Notes: generated by a model from the sequence alone, not told the origin. DNA of 64,000 bases from Pseudomonas sp. Irchel s3f7 (GCF_900187615.1 NZ_FYDO01000008.1:142317-206316), one strand, 5' to 3'. Positions 30,551 through 40,807 are shown, numbered from the stretch's first letter. Numbers and translations are program-made.

Positions 30551-31948
30551 ATGAACACCCCGGCCAAAATCGCACCCAAGTTCCCCGACAGCATTTTCCG
30601 CGCCTATGATATTCGCGGCACTGTCCCTGAATTCCTGAACGCTGAAACCGCTTACTGGATCGGTCGCGCCGTCGGCTCCCAAAGCCTGGCCCAGGGCGAG
30701 CCAAACGTATCCGTCGGTCGCGATGGCCGCTTGTCCGGCCCGGAACTGGTCGCGCAGTTGATCAAGGGCATCGCCGACAGTGGCTGCCACGTCAGTGATG
30801 TCGGCCTGGTGCCGACGCCGGCGCTGTACTACGCCGCCAACGTGCTGGCCGGTAAATCCGGCGTGATGCTGACCGGCAGCCACAACCCGTCGAATTACAA
30901 CGGTTTCAAGATCGTCATTGCCGGCGACACCCTGGCCAACGAACAGATCCAGGCCCTGCACGACCGCCTCAAGACCAACAACCTGAGCAGCGGCCAGGGC
31001 AGCATCACCCAGGTCGAGATTCTCAACCGTTACTCCACCGAAATCGTCCAGGACATCAAACTGGCCCGCCGCCTGAAAGTGGTCGTGGACTGCGGCAACG
31101 GCGCGGCCGGCGTGATCGCCCCGCAACTGATCGAAGCGCTGAACTGCGAAGTCATCCCGCTGTTCTGCGAAGTGGACGGCAACTTCCCGAATCACCACCC
31201 GGACCCGGGCAAGCCCGAAAACCTTGTCGACCTGATCGCCAAGGTCAAGGAAACCAACGCAGACATCGGCTTGGCCTTCGACGGCGACGGCGACCGCGTC
31301 GGCGTGGTAACCAACACCGGCAGCATCGTCTACCCGGACCGCCTGCTGATGCTGTTCGCCCGCGACGTCGTGGCGCGCAACCCGGGCGCCGAGATCATCT
31401 TCGACGTCAAATGCACCCGTCGCCTGTTTCCCCTGATCAAGGAATACGGCGGCCGGTCGTTAATGTGGAAGACTGGTCATTCGTTGATCAAAAAGAAAAT
31501 GAAACAATCCGGCGCCCTGTTGGCTGGCGAAATGAGCGGGCACATCTTTTTCAAAGAGCGCTGGTTCGGTTTCGACGACGGCATTTACAGCGCTGCGCGG
31601 TTGCTGGAGATCCTCAGCAAAGAAAAATCTTCGGCCGAAGAGCTATTCGCGACCTTCCCGAACGATATTTCTACGCCGGAAATCAATATCCATGTGACCG
31701 AAGAGAGCAAATTCAGCATCATTGATGCATTGCACGACGCACAGTGGGGCGCAGGCGCTGACCTGACCATCATTGACGGCGTGCGAGTCGACTACGCCAA
31801 AGGCTGGGGCCTGGTGCGCGCCTCCAACACCACACCGGTGCTGGTGCTGCGTTTCGAGGCCGATGACGAGGCTGAATTGCAACGCATCAAGGACGTTTTC
31901 AAAGTCCAGTTGAAGCGTGTTGCACCTGATCTCCAACTACCGTTCTGA
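30551..31948 (+). CDS. algC: Phosphomannomutase/phosphoglucomutase AlgC
   Basis: A 465-residue alpha-D-phosphohexomutase that supplies mannose-1-P and glucose-1-P for alginate, LPS and Psl-type polysaccharides. The catalytic phosphoserine is in LTGSHNPSNYNGF (S110), the Mg-binding loop is FDGDGDRVG, and GEMSGHIFF is the sugar-binding loop. Length and N-terminus (MNTPAKIAPKFPDSIFRAYDIRG in two parts, MNTPAKIAPKF and PDSIFRAYDIRG) fit the crystallised P. aeruginosa enzyme of 463 residues. The frame is open for another 65 codons upstream to a GTG at 30356; that region has no family similarity I recognise. Confidence 0.94.
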   Translation: MNTPAKIAPKFPDSIFRAYDIRGTVPEFLNAETAYWIGRAVGSQSLAQGEPNVSVGRDGRLSGPELVAQLIKGIADSGCHVSDVGLVPTPALYYAANVLAGKSGVMLTGSHNPSNYNGFKIVIAGDTLANEQIQALHDRLKTNNLSSGQGSITQVEILNRYSTEIVQDIKLARRLKVVVDCGNGAAGVIAPQLIEALNCEVIPLFCEVDGNFPNHHPDPGKPENLVDLIAKVKETNADIGLAFDGDGDRVGVVTNTGSIVYPDRLLMLFARDVVARNPGAEIIFDVKCTRRLFPLIKEYGGRSLMWKTGHSLIKKKMKQSGALLAGEMSGHIFFKERWFGFDDGIYSAARLLEILSKEKSSAEELFATFPNDISTPEINIHVTEESKFSIIDALHDAQWGAGADLTIIDGVRVDYAKGWGLVRASNTTPVLVLRFEADDEAELQRIKDVFKVQLKRVAPDLQLPF

Positions 31949-31965
31949 TTCACCCGGAGCCCTGA

Positions 31966-32871
<906 letters not shown>

Positions 32872-32887
32872 TTCAAAATCACAAAAA

Positions 32888-32970
32888 TGATCGCAGCCTT
32901 CGGCGGCTCCTACAACAGAGTCTTTTCAGGTGTACGAAAAGTCCGTAGGAGCTGACGAAGTCTGCGATCT
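32888..32970. repeat. REP-type inverted repeat pair, divergent subtype
   Basis: ATCGCAGCCTTCGGCGGCTCCTAC-type left arm (ATCGCAGCCTTCGGC then GGCTCCTAC) faces GTAGGAGCTGACGAAGTCTGCGAT-type right arm. The core differs from most other repeats in the window; a lone half copy is at 33364-33388. Confidence 0.65.
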
Positions 32971-33075
32971 TTTTTACGCGCACAGGAAATGCCTGACCGA
33001 TCACAGCGAAATGTCTGACATCGGGAAAGAAACAATCTGCCTAGGATCTTCTCTCTATCCACAGGAGAACGACCC

Positions 33076-33312
33076 ATGAAAAAAGACTACGTGCCGTACG
33101 GCAGCGATGTTTCAGCAGGCACTTACGCGTGCGTGGACTGCGGTCATCAGTATTCGAATCAGGCAAAAACCTCGATGCCGCCCTGCCCGCAAATGCGCAA
33201 AACCCCACACATCCGCCATGGCTGGAAAATTCTGACCGGCCAAGGTGATGCGGTAAAAGATCCGTATCCGGATACCGATAAACCTGGCGGCGCAAAAAAA
33301 CAGCAGGCATGA
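33076..33312 (+). CDS. Small zinc-ribbon-like protein with an incomplete cysteine set
   Basis: A 78-residue protein with an AGGAGAACGACCC leader. Residues YACVDCGHQYSNQ look like one knuckle of a zinc ribbon, and PPCPQMRKTPHIRHGW takes the place of the second, where only one cysteine is present and a histidine follows. If it binds zinc it would use a C3H arrangement. The C-terminal 25 residues are polar and probably disordered. A strong terminator follows. Function is unknown. Confidence 0.75.
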   Translation: MKKDYVPYGSDVSAGTYACVDCGHQYSNQAKTSMPPCPQMRKTPHIRHGWKILTGQGDAVKDPYPDTDKPGGAKKQQA

Positions 33313-33314
33313 AA

Positions 33315-33351
33315 AAACCCCGTTCAGCCTGGCTGACCGGGGTCTTTTTTT
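33315..33351. terminator. Rho-independent terminator between convergent genes
   Basis: ACCCCG and CGGGGT arms flank TTCAGCCTGGCTGA, with A-run before and seven T after. It ends the zinc-ribbon gene and may also serve pyrE on the other strand. Confidence 0.82.
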
Positions 33352-33363
33352 GCGTCCTGATAC

Positions 33364-33388
33364 CTGTAGGAGCTGCCGAAGGCTGCGT
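33364..33388. repeat. Single REP half-element
   Basis: CTGTAGGAGCTGCCGAAGGCTGCG is related to the arms of the repeat at 32888-32970 and ends at the pyrE stop codon. Confidence 0.55.
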
Positions 33389-34032
33389 CAGACGCCGAAT
33401 TGCGCGCGGTACGCTTCAACGGCAGGCAAGTGCTGCTTGAGTTGCGGATCATCTGCCAGGAATTCCAGCACCTGGTTCAGCGAAACGATGCTGATCACCG
33501 GAATGCCGAAGTCACGCTCCACTTCCTGGATCGCCGACAGCTCACCGTTACCACGCTCCTGACGGTTCAGGGCGATCAGCACGCCGGCGGCCTTGGCACC
33601 GTCCTGGGAAGCGATGATCTGCATCACTTCGCGGATGGCGGTGCCAGCAGTGATCACGTCGTCGATGATCAGCACGTCACCGGTCAACGGTGCGCCAACC
33701 AGGCTACCGCCTTCGCCGTGGGCCTTGGCTTCCTTGCGGTTGAAGCACCAAGGCAGGTCACGGTTATGATGCTCGGCCAACGCGACGGCAGTGGTCGCCG
33801 CCAAAGGGATGCCTTTGTAGGCCGGACCGAACAGAACGTCGAAGGAAATGCCGCTTTCGGCAATGGCTGCGGCGTAGAAACGACCCAGCTGCGCCAGCGC
33901 CGAACCCGAGTTGAACAGGCCGGCATTGAAGAAGTAAGGACTGGTGCGCCCGGACTTCAGGGTGAACTCACCGAAGCGCAAAACGCCGCGATCGATGGCA
34001 AAACGAATGAAATCGCGCTGATACGCTTGCAT
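33388..34032 (-). CDS. pyrE: Orotate phosphoribosyltransferase
   Basis: A 214-residue enzyme making OMP from orotate and PRPP (pyrimidine synthesis). The PRPP loop is [18 protein letters not shown], and [21 protein letters not shown] and [11 protein letters not shown] are typical of PyrE. Start 34032 ([14 protein letters not shown]) is the family start; seven upstream codons are discarded. The gene is divergent from crc across an 82-bp gap, the arrangement known throughout Pseudomonas. Confidence 0.95.
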   Translation of the reverse strand: MQAYQRDFIRFAIDRGVLRFGEFTLKSGRTSPYFFNAGLFNSGSALAQLGRFYAAAIAESGISFDVLFGPAYKGIPLAATTAVALAEHHNRDLPWCFNRKEAKAHGEGGSLVGAPLTGDVLIIDDVITAGTAIREVMQIIASQDGAKAAGVLIALNRQERGNGELSAIQEVERDFGIPVISIVSLNQVLEFLADDPQLKQHLPAVEAYRAQFGV

Positions 34033-34114
34033 GTAAAAAACCCCAAATACCACGGATTTAGCTAATTAGGTAGACGCCGTGTATCATACACGCACGCGAT
34101 TTTTGGGGCCATTT

Positions 34115-34894
34115 ATGCGGATCATCAGTGTGAACGTCAATGGTATTCAGGCCGCAGTCGAGCGAGGTTTGCTCAGTTGGCTGCAGGCACAGAATGCCGA
34201 CGTCATCTGCCTGCAGGACACCCGTGCCTCCGCCTTTGAACTGGACGATCCAGCCTTCCAACTGGATGGATACTTCCTTTATGCCTGCGACGCCGAAGTT
34301 CCCGCCCAAGGCGGTGTGGCTTTGTATTCGCGGTTGCAACCGAAGGCAGTCATCAGCGGTCTCGGTTTCGAGACGGCCGACCGCTACGGGCGCTACCTGC
34401 AAGCAGATTTCGACAAAGTCAGTATTGCAACCTTGTTGCTTCCGTCCGGTATGAACGGCGATGAAGACTTGAATCAGAAATTCAAGCTCATGGACGACTT
34501 CGCCAAGTACCTGGACAAGCAGCGGCGCAAACGCCGCGAGTACATTTACTGTGGCTCGCTGTACGTGGCGCAACAGAAGCTGGACATCAAGAACTGGCGC
34601 GACAGCCAGCAATCTCCGGGCTTCCTGGCGCCTGAACGGGCCTGGATGGACGAGATTGTCGGCAACATGGGTTATGTCGATGCCCTGCGCGAAGTCAGCC
34701 GTGAAGGCGACCAGTACAGCTGGTGGCCGGATAACGAACAGGCCGAAATGCTCAACCTTGGTTGGCGCTTCGACTATCAGCTGCTGACCCCGGGCCTGCG
34801 CCGCTTTGTACGCAGCGCACGCCTGCCACGTCAGCCGCGGTTCTCGCAGCACGCACCGCTGATCGTGGACTACGACTGGACGCTGACTATCTAA
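34115..34894 (+). CDS. crc: Catabolite repression control protein Crc
   Basis: A 259-residue protein of the exonuclease III/endonuclease fold, starting MRIISVNVNGIQAAVERG; the length equals that of P. aeruginosa Crc. In Pseudomonas, Crc has no nuclease activity and instead works with Hfq to block translation of catabolic mRNAs when preferred carbon sources are present. Its targets plausibly include amino-acid and polyamine genes in this window, but I did not map target sites. A strong terminator follows 26 bp after the stop. Confidence 0.96.
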   Translation: MRIISVNVNGIQAAVERGLLSWLQAQNADVICLQDTRASAFELDDPAFQLDGYFLYACDAEVPAQGGVALYSRLQPKAVISGLGFETADRYGRYLQADFDKVSIATLLLPSGMNGDEDLNQKFKLMDDFAKYLDKQRRKRREYIYCGSLYVAQQKLDIKNWRDSQQSPGFLAPERAWMDEIVGNMGYVDALREVSREGDQYSWWPDNEQAEMLNLGWRFDYQLLTPGLRRFVRSARLPRQPRFSQHAPLIVDYDWTLTI

Positions 34895-34920
34895 GCGAAT
34901 AGAAACCGCTCAGACAAAAA

Positions 34921-34951
34921 ATGCCCGTATCGCGAGATACGGGCATTTTTT
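34921..34951. terminator. Bidirectional Rho-independent terminator (crc / gltS)
   Basis: ATGCCCGTATC, GCGA, GATACGGGCAT with an A-run before and T-run after, between convergent genes. Its stem shares CCCGTATC...GATACGGG with the terminator at 25253-25281. Confidence 0.88.
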
Positions 34952-34977
34952 ATGAGCCGCAATCAGTGATCAGAACT

Positions 34978-36186
34978 TCAAGCAGCGCCGAAAAACGGCA
35001 GCGTGAGGTACAACTTGATCACGATGACATTGATGATGTCGATGAAGAATGCCCCCACCATCGGCACGACCAGGAACGCTATCTGCGAAGGACCGTACCG
35101 CTGTGTCACTGCCTGCATGTTGGCGATGGCCGTCGGAGTGGCACCCAGTCCGAAGCCGCAATGCCCTGCCGCCAATACCGCCGCATCGTAATTACTGCCC
35201 ATCACTCTGAATGTCACGAAAATCGCAAACAGAGCCATGACCAGCGTTTGCATAGCCAGAATAACGAAGAACGGCAAAGCCAGCGCAGCCAGGTCCCACA
35301 ACTTGAGCGACATCAGCGCAATTGCCAGGAACAGCGACAAGCTGACATTCCCCAACACAGAAACTTCTTTCTCGAATACTTGATACAAGCCAAGCGCTGA
35401 AAGTCCGTTGCGCAAAAGAACGCCCACGAACAATACGCAAACGAATGTCGGCAACTCAAAGGCGGTTTCTCGGAGTGCACCGTTCAACAGATTACCCGCC
35501 AGCAAGCTGACGGCGATCAGCGCGAGTGTCTCGATAAACGAAAAGGGTGTGATCGAGCGCTCTTTGTTCGGCTGTTCAAAGCCCTTTGGCAGTCTTGGCT
35601 TATCTTGATTACCGCAACCCGGGACTGGTATGCGCTTGATAAGCAAACGCGCGACCGGCCCACCAATCAAACCGCCCAGCACCAAGCCAAACGTCGCAGA
35701 GGCCATTGCAAGCTCAGTGGCGGAAGCCAGACCGTACTTCTCACTGAACGTCGCCCCCCACGCGGCACCTGTACCGTGACCACCCGCCAAGGTAATCGAG
35801 CCTGTCAGCAAGCCCATCAGGGGATCGAGCCCAAATGCCGTTGCGAGCCCGATGCCCATGGCATTCTGAACCACCAGAAGGCCGGTGACCGCCAGTACGA
35901 AAACCCCCACCACGCGCCCGCCTTTCTTTAAGCTGGCGAAGTCGGCACTCAAGCCAATGGTGGCGAAGAACGCGAGCATCAAGGGAGTTTGCAGCGAGGT
36001 ATCAAATTGGACTTGAATATCAAGAAGGCGCAAACCCAAAAGAACCAGGGCAACCACCAGGCCGCCCGCTACAGGCTCGGGGATATTGTAGGCACGCAAA
36101 AAACCGACTCGTGAAACAAGCCCACGACCCAGAAGCAGGACTAAAGAGGCGGCTACAAGTGTTCCATAAAAATCAAGCTGAACCAT
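34978..36186 (-). CDS. gltS: Sodium/glutamate symporter GltS
   Basis: A 402-residue inner-membrane protein with about 10-12 hydrophobic segments, nearly the length of E. coli GltS (401). The two pore-loop signatures are visible: GGHGTGAAWGATF in the first half and GHCGFGLGATPTAIANM in the second. It takes up glutamate with Na+. Start 36186 (MVQLDFYGTLVAASLVLLLGR in two parts, MVQLDFYGTL and VAASLVLLLGR) aligns with E. coli GltS; 36204 is possible but adds six residues. Neither has a strong ribosome binding site. Confidence 0.92.
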   Translation of the reverse strand: MVQLDFYGTLVAASLVLLLGRGLVSRVGFLRAYNIPEPVAGGLVVALVLLGLRLLDIQVQFDTSLQTPLMLAFFATIGLSADFASLKKGGRVVGVFVLAVTGLLVVQNAMGIGLATAFGLDPLMGLLTGSITLAGGHGTGAAWGATFSEKYGLASATELAMASATFGLVLGGLIGGPVARLLIKRIPVPGCGNQDKPRLPKGFEQPNKERSITPFSFIETLALIAVSLLAGNLLNGALRETAFELPTFVCVLFVGVLLRNGLSALGLYQVFEKEVSVLGNVSLSLFLAIALMSLKLWDLAALALPFFVILAMQTLVMALFAIFVTFRVMGSNYDAAVLAAGHCGFGLGATPTAIANMQAVTQRYGPSQIAFLVVPMVGAFFIDIINVIVIKLYLTLPFFGAA

Positions 36187-36204
36187 TGGGATATTCTTGT
36201 ACAT

Positions 36205-36522
36205 TCATTCAGGGGCGAACTATTTACCTGGACACGCCTCTCGAACAGGCTGATTAAACTCAACGCTGATTATTTTTAGTTTCAGGATCCGTCAATGGTC
36301 TGAATATATCGAAATATTTCTAAGGAATATGACTTGGTGGAACTTTAACAATCACCCAGTCTTATTGCCAAGCATATGGGCGGTATCAACGCTTTGCAGT
36401 TGTGACTAAAAGTGTAAGAAGCGTAAATACACTTTCGTTGAAAAATGAGATATCAGAAATACAAATGCCCCGACAAGTCGGGGCATTTTTTTGAACCTGA
36501 CGCCTGGCTTACTTGATCAACC
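36205..36522. other. 318-bp gene-free, AT-rich region between gltS and the IS66 element
   Basis: No ORF is convincing here. The left part must hold the gltS promoter. The right end carries the hairpin at 36465-36492 and then the original end of the DUF4870 gene (stop and last codon) now cut off by the insertion. Confidence 0.6.
36465..36492. terminator. Rho-independent terminator, originally for the DUF4870 gene
   Basis: ATGCCCCGAC and GTCGGGGCAT pair with a two-base loop, followed by T7 on the + strand. No + strand gene ends here, so it probably served the minus-strand DUF4870 gene before a 2-kb insertion separated the two. Confidence 0.75.
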
Positions 36523-36606
36523 GTAAGCGCTCCATAAACCCCACATTCAAAGCGCTTAGCTGATCCCGGATGCTGTGCTCCCGATTCCTTCAGGAGCCAG
36601 CTCGCC

Positions 36607-36966
36607 ATGATGCGACCCGATGCCAAAGTCGAAAAAGTGTATCTGTACCCCAAGCCGGTCGACTTCCGAAAATCCATCGACGGCTTGGCTGCGCTGGTCG
36701 AGCTGGATATTAAAGTCGCCGTATTCGACCCGGTGCTTTTCGTATTTCTGAATCGCCACCGTAACCGAGTAAAGATCCTCTATTGGGAGCGCAACGGCTT
36801 CTGCCTTTGGCTCAAGCGCCTCGAGTCCGAACGATTCAAAACATCGCCTGACGCCACCGACGAGGCGATCGTTCTGACCGTCCAGGAACTCAACTGGATG
36901 CTCGATGGCTTTGACCTCTGGCGCAACCGTCCTCATCAAGTTTTGACGCCGCGATTCGTAGCCTGA
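36607..36966 (+). CDS. tnpB: IS66-family accessory protein TnpB
   Basis: A 119-residue protein of the IS66 Orf2/TnpB family, recognisable by VYLYPKPVDFRKSIDGLAAL and VKILYWERNGFCLWLKRLE. It is required for transposition of several IS66 elements, but its biochemical role is unknown. ATG at 36607 or 36610 is preceded by CAGGAG about 13 bases upstream. tnpC begins 18 bp after its stop. Confidence 0.95.
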   Translation: MMRPDAKVEKVYLYPKPVDFRKSIDGLAALVELDIKVAVFDPVLFVFLNRHRNRVKILYWERNGFCLWLKRLESERFKTSPDATDEAIVLTVQELNWMLDGFDLWRNRPHQVLTPRFVA

Positions 36967-36984
36967 TTCGGTATAATCCAGGGC

Positions 36985-38517
36985 ATGAATTCCTTGCCCG
37001 AAAATCTTCCAGATGATCCCGTTCTGCTCAAGAAAATGCTTGGGCAGATGCTTGACGAGCGTCAGTTGGATAAGGGAAAAATTGTTCGGCTAGAAGAACA
37101 GAATGCCCTCCTGCTTCAGCGTCTGTTCGGACGTAAGTCCGAGCAAACAGCTGATGCGGAAACGCCGCAACTGGCCCTCTTCAATGAAGTAGAAAGCGTC
37201 GTTGAGCCTGTGGACGAAATCTCAGATGAAGAGGTCGTTGCCCCGACCAAGCGCCGCGGCAAACGCAAGCCTCTGCCCGCCGATCTCCCGCGCATCGAGA
37301 TCATCCACGAACTTCCCGAACATGAACTGACGTGCGTCTGCGGCTGCCGCAAACACACGATTGGCGAAGAAGTCAGCGAGCAGCTTGAAATCGTGCCGAT
37401 GCAGATCCGTGTGATCAGACACGTTCGGAAAGTTTACGGTTGCCGCGACTGCGAGATGGCGCCGGTCACTGCTGACAAGCCGGCTCAACTGATTGAAAAA
37501 AGCATGGCCAGCCCAAGTGTTCTGGCGATGCTGCTGACCACCAAGTACGTCGATGGACTACCGCTTCACCGTTTCGAAAAAGTCTTGGGCCGCCATGGCG
37601 TCGATATCCCGCGCCAGACGTTGGCACGCTGGGTTATCCAGTGCGGTGAACACTTCCAACCGCTGCTGAATTTAATGCGCGAGAGCCTACTGGGCAGCCG
37701 TGTTATCCACTGCGATGAAACACGGGTACAGGTGTTGAAAGAGCCTGACCGAGACCCAAGCAGCCAGTCCTGGATGTGGGTGCAAACCGGCGGCCCGCCA
37801 GATAAACCAGTGATCCTTTTTGACTACGCCACCAGCCGTGCGCAGGAGGTGCCGACACGCCTGCTCGATGGCTATCGTGGCTATGTGATGACCGATGATT
37901 ACGCCGGTTATAACGCGTTGGGCGCGCAGGCCGGAGTCGAGCGTTTGGGCTGCTGGGCGCACGCAAGGCGCAAGTTTATTGAGGCGCAAAAAGTGCAGCC
38001 GAAAGGCAAGACGGGACGCGCTGATATCGCACTGAACCTGATCAACAAACTCTATGGCGTAGAGCGTGATCTGAAGGATGCGTGCGACGACGATCGTAAA
38101 ACCGGCCGTCATGATCGAAGCCTGCCAGTGCTGGCTCAGTTAAAAAGCTGGATGGAAAAGACGCAGCCACAAGTTACGTCTCAGAACGCCTTGGGCAAGG
38201 CCATCGGCTATCTGGCGAGTAACTGGAACAAACTGGAGCGGTACGCCGAGGAAGGCTATTTGCCGATCGACAACAACCCCGCCGAGCGTGCGATCAGGCC
38301 CTTCGTCATCGGAAGAAAGAACTGGTTGTTTAGCGACACACCCAAAGGCGCGACGGCCAGCGCTCAACTTTACAGCCTGGTCGAGACTGCCAAAGCCAAC
38401 GACCAAGAGCCCTATGCGTGGCTGCGCCACACATTAGAACGACTACCACTGGCGACCTCGGTTGAAGATTACGAAGCGCTGTTGCCGTGGAACTGCTCGC
38501 CGGCATCGCCTAGCTAG
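36985..38517 (+). CDS. tnpC: IS66-family transposase TnpC
   Basis: A 510-residue DDE transposase. The order is a leucine-rich N-terminal coiled coil (about 20-50), a zinc-finger region with CVCGCRKH and YGCRDCE (about 112-155), then the catalytic core. The probable acidic triad is in [24 protein letters not shown] and [18 protein letters not shown]. Length matches intact IS66 transposases, and no frameshift or stop is seen. It ends 24 bp before the right inverted repeat. Confidence 0.95.
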   Translation: MNSLPENLPDDPVLLKKMLGQMLDERQLDKGKIVRLEEQNALLLQRLFGRKSEQTADAETPQLALFNEVESVVEPVDEISDEEVVAPTKRRGKRKPLPADLPRIEIIHELPEHELTCVCGCRKHTIGEEVSEQLEIVPMQIRVIRHVRKVYGCRDCEMAPVTADKPAQLIEKSMASPSVLAMLLTTKYVDGLPLHRFEKVLGRHGVDIPRQTLARWVIQCGEHFQPLLNLMRESLLGSRVIHCDETRVQVLKEPDRDPSSQSWMWVQTGGPPDKPVILFDYATSRAQEVPTRLLDGYRGYVMTDDYAGYNALGAQAGVERLGCWAHARRKFIEAQKVQPKGKTGRADIALNLINKLYGVERDLKDACDDDRKTGRHDRSLPVLAQLKSWMEKTQPQVTSQNALGKAIGYLASNWNKLERYAEEGYLPIDNNPAERAIRPFVIGRKNWLFSDTPKGATASAQLYSLVETAKANDQEPYAWLRHTLERLPLATSVEDYEALLPWNCSPASPS

Positions 38518-38547
38518 GCGCGTTACCGATCTTGAAGTCGGTGGGGT

Positions 38548-38925
38548 TTATGGAGCGCTTACGATCAACCGCCAGGTGAACGGATACCGATAGGGGAACC
38601 CTTCGTTGGCCTTCACCCCGGCAATAATCGTCAGCACCAAAGCACCGATCGCCACCAGACCCAGCAGGAAGAACCCGACAATTACCACCATCAGCAGGAA
38701 GCAAATGGTGGAAGCAATGGCAACGGTGATCTGAAAGTTCAGCGCCTCCTTGCCTTGCGCATCAATGAACGGATCCATCTCGCGCTTCATCTGCCAGAGA
38801 ATCAGCGGGCCGATCAGCGTTCCGAACGGAATCCAGATCCCCAGCAAGGCGGACAAGTGACAAAACATGGCCCACTGGCGAACCTCACGGCTCGGCGTGG
38901 GGAGTGGCAGTTGCTCATCACTCAT
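38548..38925 (-). CDS. DUF4870 membrane protein whose last codon has been replaced by an IS66 end
   Basis: A 125-residue protein with about three membrane segments (ALLGIWIPFGTLIGPLILW, ITVAIASTICFLLMVVIVGF and VGFFLLGLVAIGALVLTIIA regions) and the DUF4870/Tic20-like sequence DAQGKEALNFQITV. The uninterrupted gene can be rebuilt by removing the element and one target copy: it would end ...FTWRLIK and stop. The insertion keeps RLI and then the inverted repeat supplies V-S-A-P and a TAA stop at 38548-38550. Only the final lysine is lost, so the protein is probably functional; its native terminator is now 2 kb away. Function is unknown. Confidence 0.88.
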   Translation of the reverse strand: MSDEQLPLPTPSREVRQWAMFCHLSALLGIWIPFGTLIGPLILWQMKREMDPFIDAQGKEALNFQITVAIASTICFLLMVVIVGFFLLGLVAIGALVLTIIAGVKANEGFPYRYPFTWRLIVSAP

Positions 38926-38953
38926 AACGTCCTCCTTGCATGGAACAATCCGT

Positions 38954-39676
38954 TCAGTCAGCCAGCGCAGCCGTTTGCAGATCGAAAATTTCGCTCATGC
39001 CTTTCTTCGCCAGTTCCAGCATGGCGTTCAGCTCTTCCGGCTGGAACGGAGCGCCTTCGGCGGTGCCCTGGACTTCGATGAAGCCACCGGTGCTGGTCAT
39101 CACGACGTTCAGGTCGGTTTCGGCAGCCGAATCTTCCAGGTAGTCGAGGTCGAGCACTGGCTCACCCTGATACATACCGACCGACACGGCACCGATCATT
39201 TGCTTGAGCGGGTCGCCGCCTTTCAGGCCGCCGCGCTTCTTGATCACTTTCAAGGCGTCGACCAGTGCAACCATGGCGCCGGTGATGGACGCAGTACGCG
39301 TGCCGCCGTCGGCCTGGATCACATCGCAATCGACGTACAGGGTCACGTCGCCCAGTTTGGACATGTCCAACGCAGCGCGCAGGGAACGGCCGATCAAGCG
39401 CTGGATTTCCAGAGTGCGGCCGCCTTGCTTGCCGCGGCTCGCCTCACGCTGGTTACGCTCGCCGGTGGCGCGCGGCAGCATGCCGTACTCGGCGGTCAAC
39501 CAGCCTTGGCCCTGACCTTTGAGGAAACGCGGCACGCCGTTTTCGACGCTGACGGTGCAGATGACTTTGGTGTCACCGAACTCGACCAGCACAGAACCCT
39601 CGGCGTGTTTGGTGTAGTTGCGGGTAATGCGGATCGAGCGGAGCTGATCGGCAGCGCGACCACTTGGACGTTTCAT
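38954..39676 (-). CDS. rph: Ribonuclease PH
   Basis: A 240-residue phosphorolytic 3'-5' exoribonuclease that trims tRNA 3' ends. Family features are [38 protein letters not shown], the arginine-rich [21 protein letters not shown] (phosphate and RNA binding) and [22 protein letters not shown] catalytic loop, here [18 protein letters not shown]. Start 39676 gives the family length. It is divergent from yicC, a common arrangement near gmk. The DUF4870 gene follows 28 bp downstream on the same strand. Confidence 0.95.
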   Translation of the reverse strand: MKRPSGRAADQLRSIRITRNYTKHAEGSVLVEFGDTKVICTVSVENGVPRFLKGQGQGWLTAEYGMLPRATGERNQREASRGKQGGRTLEIQRLIGRSLRAALDMSKLGDVTLYVDCDVIQADGGTRTASITGAMVALVDALKVIKKRGGLKGGDPLKQMIGAVSVGMYQGEPVLDLDYLEDSAAETDLNVVMTSTGGFIEVQGTAEGAPFQPEELNAMLELAKKGMSEIFDLQTAALAD

Positions 39677-39943
39677 AAGGGATACCTGTACGGGGACGGA
39701 AAACTGCGGAGCATTATAGAGCCGCCAGCCACGCCTGGGCACTTCTAAAAAAATCCTCTGACGAGCGAAGGCGCTGAACAGCCCACACCCGACGACCTGC
39801 AGCCGTTTGTCACACCGTGTGTTTGGGCGCATCGGCGCCACTGCGCTACAATCCTGCGCCTTTGCTGCCAGTCGGCTTTAATTCATTGATAGCGGATTGC
39901 CGGAACGCCAGTTCTGCGCCGATCTGCATTGCGAGGTACCTCC

Positions 39944-40807
39944 ATGGTGCACAGCATGACCGCCTTCGCCCGCGTCGAGAAAGCCGGCGTTCAGGGCACC
40001 CTGAGCTGGGAGCTGCGCTCGGTCAACAGCCGCTACCTGGAACCGCACTTGCGCCTGCCGGAGTCCTTTCGCGACCTCGAAGGCGCCGTGCGTGAAGCCC
40101 TGCGCCAAGGCGTATCGCGGGGCAAGCTCGAATGCACCCTGCGCTTCACTGAAGAAAACACCGGCAAAGCGCTGCAAGTGGATCAGATGCGCGCCGCGCA
40201 ACTGGTCGCGGCCGCCGAAACCATTGCCGGCCTGATCAAGAACCCGGCAGCGCTGAACCCGCTCGAAGTGCTGGCCTGGCCCGGCGTGCTGGTGGGTGAC
40301 GCAACCGACCCGCAAGCCTTGAATGCCGAGGCTTTGGCGCTGTTCAATCAGGGTTTGAAAGAGCTCAAGGCCGGCCGCGAGCGCGAAGGCTCGGAGCTGG
40401 CCCGACTGATCAACGAACGCCTGACTTCCATTGAAGAAGACGTGGTGACCCTGCGCGAACTCGTTCCGCAAATGCTCGCCACCCAGCGCCAGAAAGTGCT
40501 CGATCGTTTCGCCGACATGAAGGCCGAAATGGACCCGCAGCGCCTGGAGCAGGAAATGGTCATGCTCGCGCAAAAAAGCGACGTCGCCGAAGAGCTGGAT
40601 CGCCTGAGCACTCACATCATCGAAGTTCGCCGGGTGCTCAAGTCCGGTGGCGCGGCCGGGCGGCGCCTGGACTTCCTGATGCAGGAGCTCAACCGCGAAG
40701 CCAACACACTGGGCTCCAAAGCCTTCGACCCGCGCAGCACCCAGGCTGCGGTCAACCTCAAGGTGTTGATCGAGCAGATGCGCGAACAAGTACAGAATAT
40801 TGAGTAA
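39944..40807 (+). CDS. YicC-family endoribonuclease
   Basis: A 287-residue YicC protein, beginning MVHSMTAFARVEK and containing SWELRSVNSRYLEPHLRLPE and the C-terminal FLMQELNREANTLGSKAFD, the most conserved family segment. YicC proteins are reported to be endoribonucleases that affect small-RNA stability. Start 39944 follows GCGAGGTACCTCC. gmk begins 12 bp after the stop, so yicC and gmk are probably one operon. Confidence 0.92.
   Translation: MVHSMTAFARVEKAGVQGTLSWELRSVNSRYLEPHLRLPESFRDLEGAVREALRQGVSRGKLECTLRFTEENTGKALQVDQMRAAQLVAAAETIAGLIKNPAALNPLEVLAWPGVLVGDATDPQALNAEALALFNQGLKELKAGREREGSELARLINERLTSIEEDVVTLRELVPQMLATQRQKVLDRFADMKAEMDPQRLEQEMVMLAQKSDVAEELDRLSTHIIEVRRVLKSGGAAGRRLDFLMQELNREANTLGSKAFDPRSTQAAVNLKVLIEQMREQVQNIE

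Larger units (their letters stand above)
36523..38562 (+). mobile_element. Complete IS66-family insertion sequence with 22-bp perfect inverted repeats and an 8-bp target duplication
   Basis: The 2040-bp element starts GTAAGCGCTCCATAAACC and ends with the exact reverse complement; the inverted repeats at 36523-36544 and 38541-38562 match at all 22 positions. The 8 bases outside each end are identical, GATCAACC at 36515-36522 and at 38563-38570, which is the target-duplication length known for IS66. It carries tnpB and tnpC in order. There is no room for a tnpA between the left end and tnpB (62 bp). Perfect ends and duplication mean a recent insertion, and the element could still be mobile if tnpA is dispensable. 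Confidence 0.97.
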
